Source of the DNA: Streptomyces fuscichromogenes
GTDB taxonomy: Bacteria; Actinomycetota; Actinomycetes; Streptomycetales; Streptomycetaceae
DNA: 64,000 bases
Direction: 5' to 3'
NCBI RefSeq assembly: GCF_014645815.1
Contig: NZ_BMML01000026.1
Span: 79,927 to 143,926, forward strand
Position numbers and translations under genes: made by a program. Below the pieces are notes generated by a model. That model had not been told where the DNA came from, ran no database searches, and worked only from the letters and a program-made list of their open reading frames with translations. Shown piece by piece: positions 62,646 to 64,000 of this stretch; the first letter of the stretch is position 1, and the number at the start of each line of letters is the position of its first letter.

Positions 62646-64000
62646 TCAGGCCGACGGGATCACCGCCGACACCCGGAAGCCCCCGGCATCGGTCGGCCCG
62701 GACACGAACACCCCGCCCAGCCCGAGCACCCGCTCGCGCATCCCCACCAGGCCGTTCCCGCCCGACGGCAGGCCCGCCGAGGCCGCCGACGCCGGCTCCG
62801 GCGGTGGCTCGTTCTCCACCTGCATCGCGATCTCCGCCATCCGGTGCGCCAGCCGCACATGCGTCTTGGCACCCGCCGCATGCTTGTGAACGTTCGTCAG
62901 CGCCTCCTGCACCACCCGGAACGCCGTCTGCTCGATCGCCGCCGCGTACGACCGCACCGCGCCCTCGACCGAGAGGTCCACCACCATCCCGGCCGCAGCC
63001 GACTGCCCGATCAGCACCTCCAGCTCCGACAGCCACGGCCCCTCCTCCTCGGCCGCCCGCGAAGCCGCCGCCGCGGCCGCCACCCCCACGGCCGCGAGCG
63101 GCACCGAAGCCGACGCCGAGGCCGGGACCGCCGCCCGGACCTGCGCGGGCACCGAGGCCGACGCCGGGGCCGTCCGCCGCTGGGCGGCCTCCCCCGAGCG
63201 CAGCACCCCAAGCATCTCCCGCAGCTCCGTCAACGCCTGGCGCCCCATATCCCCCACCAGCGCCGCGTTCTTCACCGCCTTCTCCGGATCCTTGCGCGCC
63301 ACCGCCTGCAGGGCCGCCGCATGCACCACCATCAACGACACCCGGTGCGCGACCACGTCGTGCATCTCCCGCGCGATCCGCGTCCGCTCCTCGCCCCGCG
63401 CCCACTCCGCACGCTCCTCGGCCCGCTCCGCGAGCAGCTGAAGCTCCCGCTCCAGACTGTCCGCCCGCTCCCGCAGGCTCTCCATCAGCCGCCGCCGGGC
63501 ACCCACGTAGAGCCCCAGCAGCACCGGAGGAGCGGTCAGGCCCAGCGAGGTCGTCACCGCCGCGAAGGGCACGAACCAGTCCCCCAGCGTCAGATCCCCC
63601 CGCGCCATGTCCTGCTTGACCCGCACGAACGTCACGATCATCGTCCCGAGCAGCGACATCCCCGCGAGCGCCACGATGATCCGGCGCGGCAGCTCGGCCG
63701 CGGCGAGGGTGTAGAGGCCGACGATGCCCATCAGGAAGCCCATCTGGGCCGGCGTGATCGCGATCGCGACCAGCACCACGGCGATCGGCCACTTCCGGCG
63801 CAGAACCAGTACGGAACCGGCCAGCAGGCCGAACACGATCCCCGCCGACACCGGGATCCCCGCGTCCCGCGCGAACGGAACCCCCTCCGCGGCGCACTCC
63901 AGCGCCGACACCAGTGCGAGCCCCACGTCCAGAACCGCACTACGCCACCGTGACCACCACCACGGCCCGGTGAAGGCCGTCGCGTGGTCTGCCCCCGTCG
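62646..64000 (-). CDS. Two-component sensor histidine kinase (HisKA_3), partial at window edge
   Basis: At least 451 codons, open to the right edge, so the true start lies beyond the window; in-frame codons above 63926 (WSRWRSAVLDVGLALVS) continue the family pattern. Four or more hydrophobic segments come first. HisKA_3 with ERTRIAREMHDVVAHRVSLM carries the phospho-accepting His, a Ser/Ala-rich insert follows, and the HATPase_c part has VVQEALTNVHKHAAGA and GNGLVGMRERVLGLGG. The C-terminus is at 62646. A response regulator of the NarL class is expected next to it outside the window. Confidence 0.92.
   Translation of the reverse strand, partial: TGADHATAFTGPWWWSRWRSAVLDVGLALVSALECAAEGVPFARDAGIPVSAGIVFGLLAGSVLVLRRKWPIAVVLVAIAITPAQMGFLMGIVGLYTLAAAELPRRIIVALAGMSLLGTMIVTFVRVKQDMARGDLTLGDWFVPFAAVTTSLGLTAPPVLLGLYVGARRRLMESLRERADSLERELQLLAERAEERAEWARGEERTRIAREMHDVVAHRVSLMVVHAAALQAVARKDPEKAVKNAALVGDMGRQALTELREMLGVLRSGEAAQRRTAPASASVPAQVRAAVPASASASVPLAAVGVAAAAAASRAAEEEGPWLSELEVLIGQSAAAGMVVDLSVEGAVRSYAAAIEQTAFRVVQEALTNVHKHAAGAKTHVRLAHRMAEIAMQVENEPPPEPASAASAGLPSGGNGLVGMRERVLGLGGVFVSGPTDAGGFRVSAVIPSA

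Overview
The window is a high-GC actinobacterial chromosome segment, almost certainly from a Streptomyces. The evidence is very high GC at third codon positions, frequent GTG/TTG starts, a bldA-type tRNA-Leu(UAA), a c-di-AMP riboswitch ahead of an rpf gene, and typical Streptomyces core genes (mfd, eno, divIC, ndh, ppx/gppA, mazG, a cystathionine beta-synthase with CBS domains). It is mostly core chromosome with several accessory islets. Starts were chosen from ribosome binding sites and family alignments recalled from memory; no database search was run.

Layout. 1-10.9 kb: small membrane protein, SDR oxidoreductase with a divergent XRE/MmyB-like regulator, cystathionine beta-synthase, SGNH hydrolase, thiolase, small conserved proteins, a Bax-inhibitor-1 membrane protein and 4-hydroxybenzoate hydroxylase (pobA) with a palindromic operator. 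11.0-15.4 kb: the most novel-looking locus. Two near-identical 71-72 aa Cys-free peptides are followed by a strong hairpin, a multi-pass M50 metallopeptidase with a PqqD-like N-terminus and a secreted Cys protein; a divergent HTH regulator lies across an intergenic region carrying repeated TGTCCAA boxes. 15.8 kb: bldA. 16.3-19.6 kb: first MacB-like ABC pair. 19.7-29.3 kb: cfa, ndh (with a Rex-like operator), ppx, DUF501, divIC, eno and two secreted transglycosylase/LysM proteins, the first behind a ydaO-type riboswitch.

29.4-31.5 kb is a lower-GC islet with a large serine recombinase and an overlapping partner ORF that ends in a transposase-like domain. 31.6-42.2 kb: cytochrome P450, mazG, SurA-like lipoprotein, DUF1906 secreted protein, Ser/Thr kinase with a membrane partner, an orphan type I-like DNA methyltransferase with a variant catalytic motif, a lipoprotein and a lipoprotein HNH nuclease. 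42.4-44.6 kb: an SDR gene split by a decayed IS200/IS605 (TnpB-type) element. 44.6-52.3 kb: MerR regulator, mfd and a second MacB-like ABC pair. 52.7-57.0 kb: MFS exporter, coiled-coil protein, DHFR-family reductase and ECF sigma factor.

57.1-62.4 kb is a compact toxin/immunity-domain cluster. It holds a YrhB-deaminase-SUKH-4 multidomain protein and a WHH-nuclease-SMI1/SUKH fusion (translationally coupled, minus strand), divergent from a YwqJ-type deaminase and its SUKH-3 partner. The window ends inside a histidine kinase. Dispersed hairpin repeats and short tandem arrays (7-bp and 15-bp units) occupy several intergenic gaps.
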